Assembly: GCF_018882245.1 (NCBI RefSeq)
Contig: NZ_JACVOV010000001.1
Location: 1 to 64,000, forward strand
Length of the DNA stretch: 64,000 nucleotides
Source of the DNA: Polynucleobacter sp. AP-Capit-er-40B-B4
Lineage (GTDB): Bacteria; Pseudomonadota; Gammaproteobacteria; Burkholderiales; Burkholderiaceae
Direction of reading: 5' to 3'
Part shown: positions 63,970-64,000 of the stretch, piece by piece
Layout of the letters: each line of letters begins with the position of its first letter
Position numbering within the stretch: the first letter of the stretch is position 1
The notes under the pieces: generated by a model
Told to the model about the DNA's origin: nothing
The model's input: the letters and a program-made list of their open reading frames with translations, nothing else
Database searches by the model: none
Program-made: the position numbers and the translations under genes

Positions 63970-64000
63970 ACGAAAGATAACTAAACACCTAGACACCTTC

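Overview
The window reads as a piece of a betaproteobacterial chromosome (Burkholderiales). The housekeeping block, with its gene order and compact intergenic spacing, looks most like a freshwater Polynucleobacter-type Burkholderiaceae. This assignment rests on protein resemblance and gene content only; no search was run.

Positions 1-2300 are an accessory edge: the 5' end of an IS3-family transposase running off the left border, four small unrecognised minus-strand genes (305-1876) and one small plus-strand gene. From tRNA-Ser(GCT) at 2367 to thrS at 36265 the content is ordinary core genome: lysC, tilS, accA, a 3-methyladenine glycosylase, cysS, ppiB, lpxH, suhB, trmJ, cysE, a SlyD-type isomerase, a JmjC ribosomal oxygenase, bamC, dapA, trpS, a PHP exonuclease, zapE, the 2-oxoglutarate dehydrogenase set (lpdA, odhB, odhA), an H-NS-like protein, a thioesterase, tRNA-Pro(GGG), and the translation operon thrS-infC-rpmI-rplT-pheS-pheT-ihfA-merR. 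infC appears to use a rare AUC start codon.

From tRNA-Val(GAC) at 36390 to the right border is a probable genomic island. It opens with four 11-bp tandem repeats, a ribbon-helix-helix repressor, an excisionase-like protein, a tyrosine recombinase and a GIY-YIG protein. Two divergently arranged conflict-type cassettes follow. Cassette A has a minus-strand operon (DUF4062-STAND-TPR, zinc ribbon-TIR-STAND-TPR, leucine-rich repeat protein) facing a plus-strand set (51-aa protein, zinc ribbon-pseudoATPase-M41 protease, 57-aa protein, SLOG/SLATT-like membrane protein). Cassette B has a minus-strand set (giant leucine-rich repeat protein, zinc ribbon-TIR-FGE protein, acetyltransferase, membrane TPR protein) facing a plus-strand pair (unrecognised 324-aa protein overlapping a second SLOG/SLATT-like protein). 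The two cassettes share a layout: TIR plus leucine-rich repeat on one strand, SLOG/SLATT divergently on the other. I infer an NLR-like, probably anti-phage, immune module in which TIR domains could consume or make a nucleotide signal and the SLOG/SLATT proteins could read it and disturb the membrane. This is a hypothesis, not shown by sequence alone.

The right end (62019-64000) is eroded. It holds a truncated IS150-like OrfA, a complete IS3-family element with inverted repeats, a frameshift signal and a 3-bp target duplication, and beyond it the decayed C-terminus of a third SLOG/SLATT-like gene.
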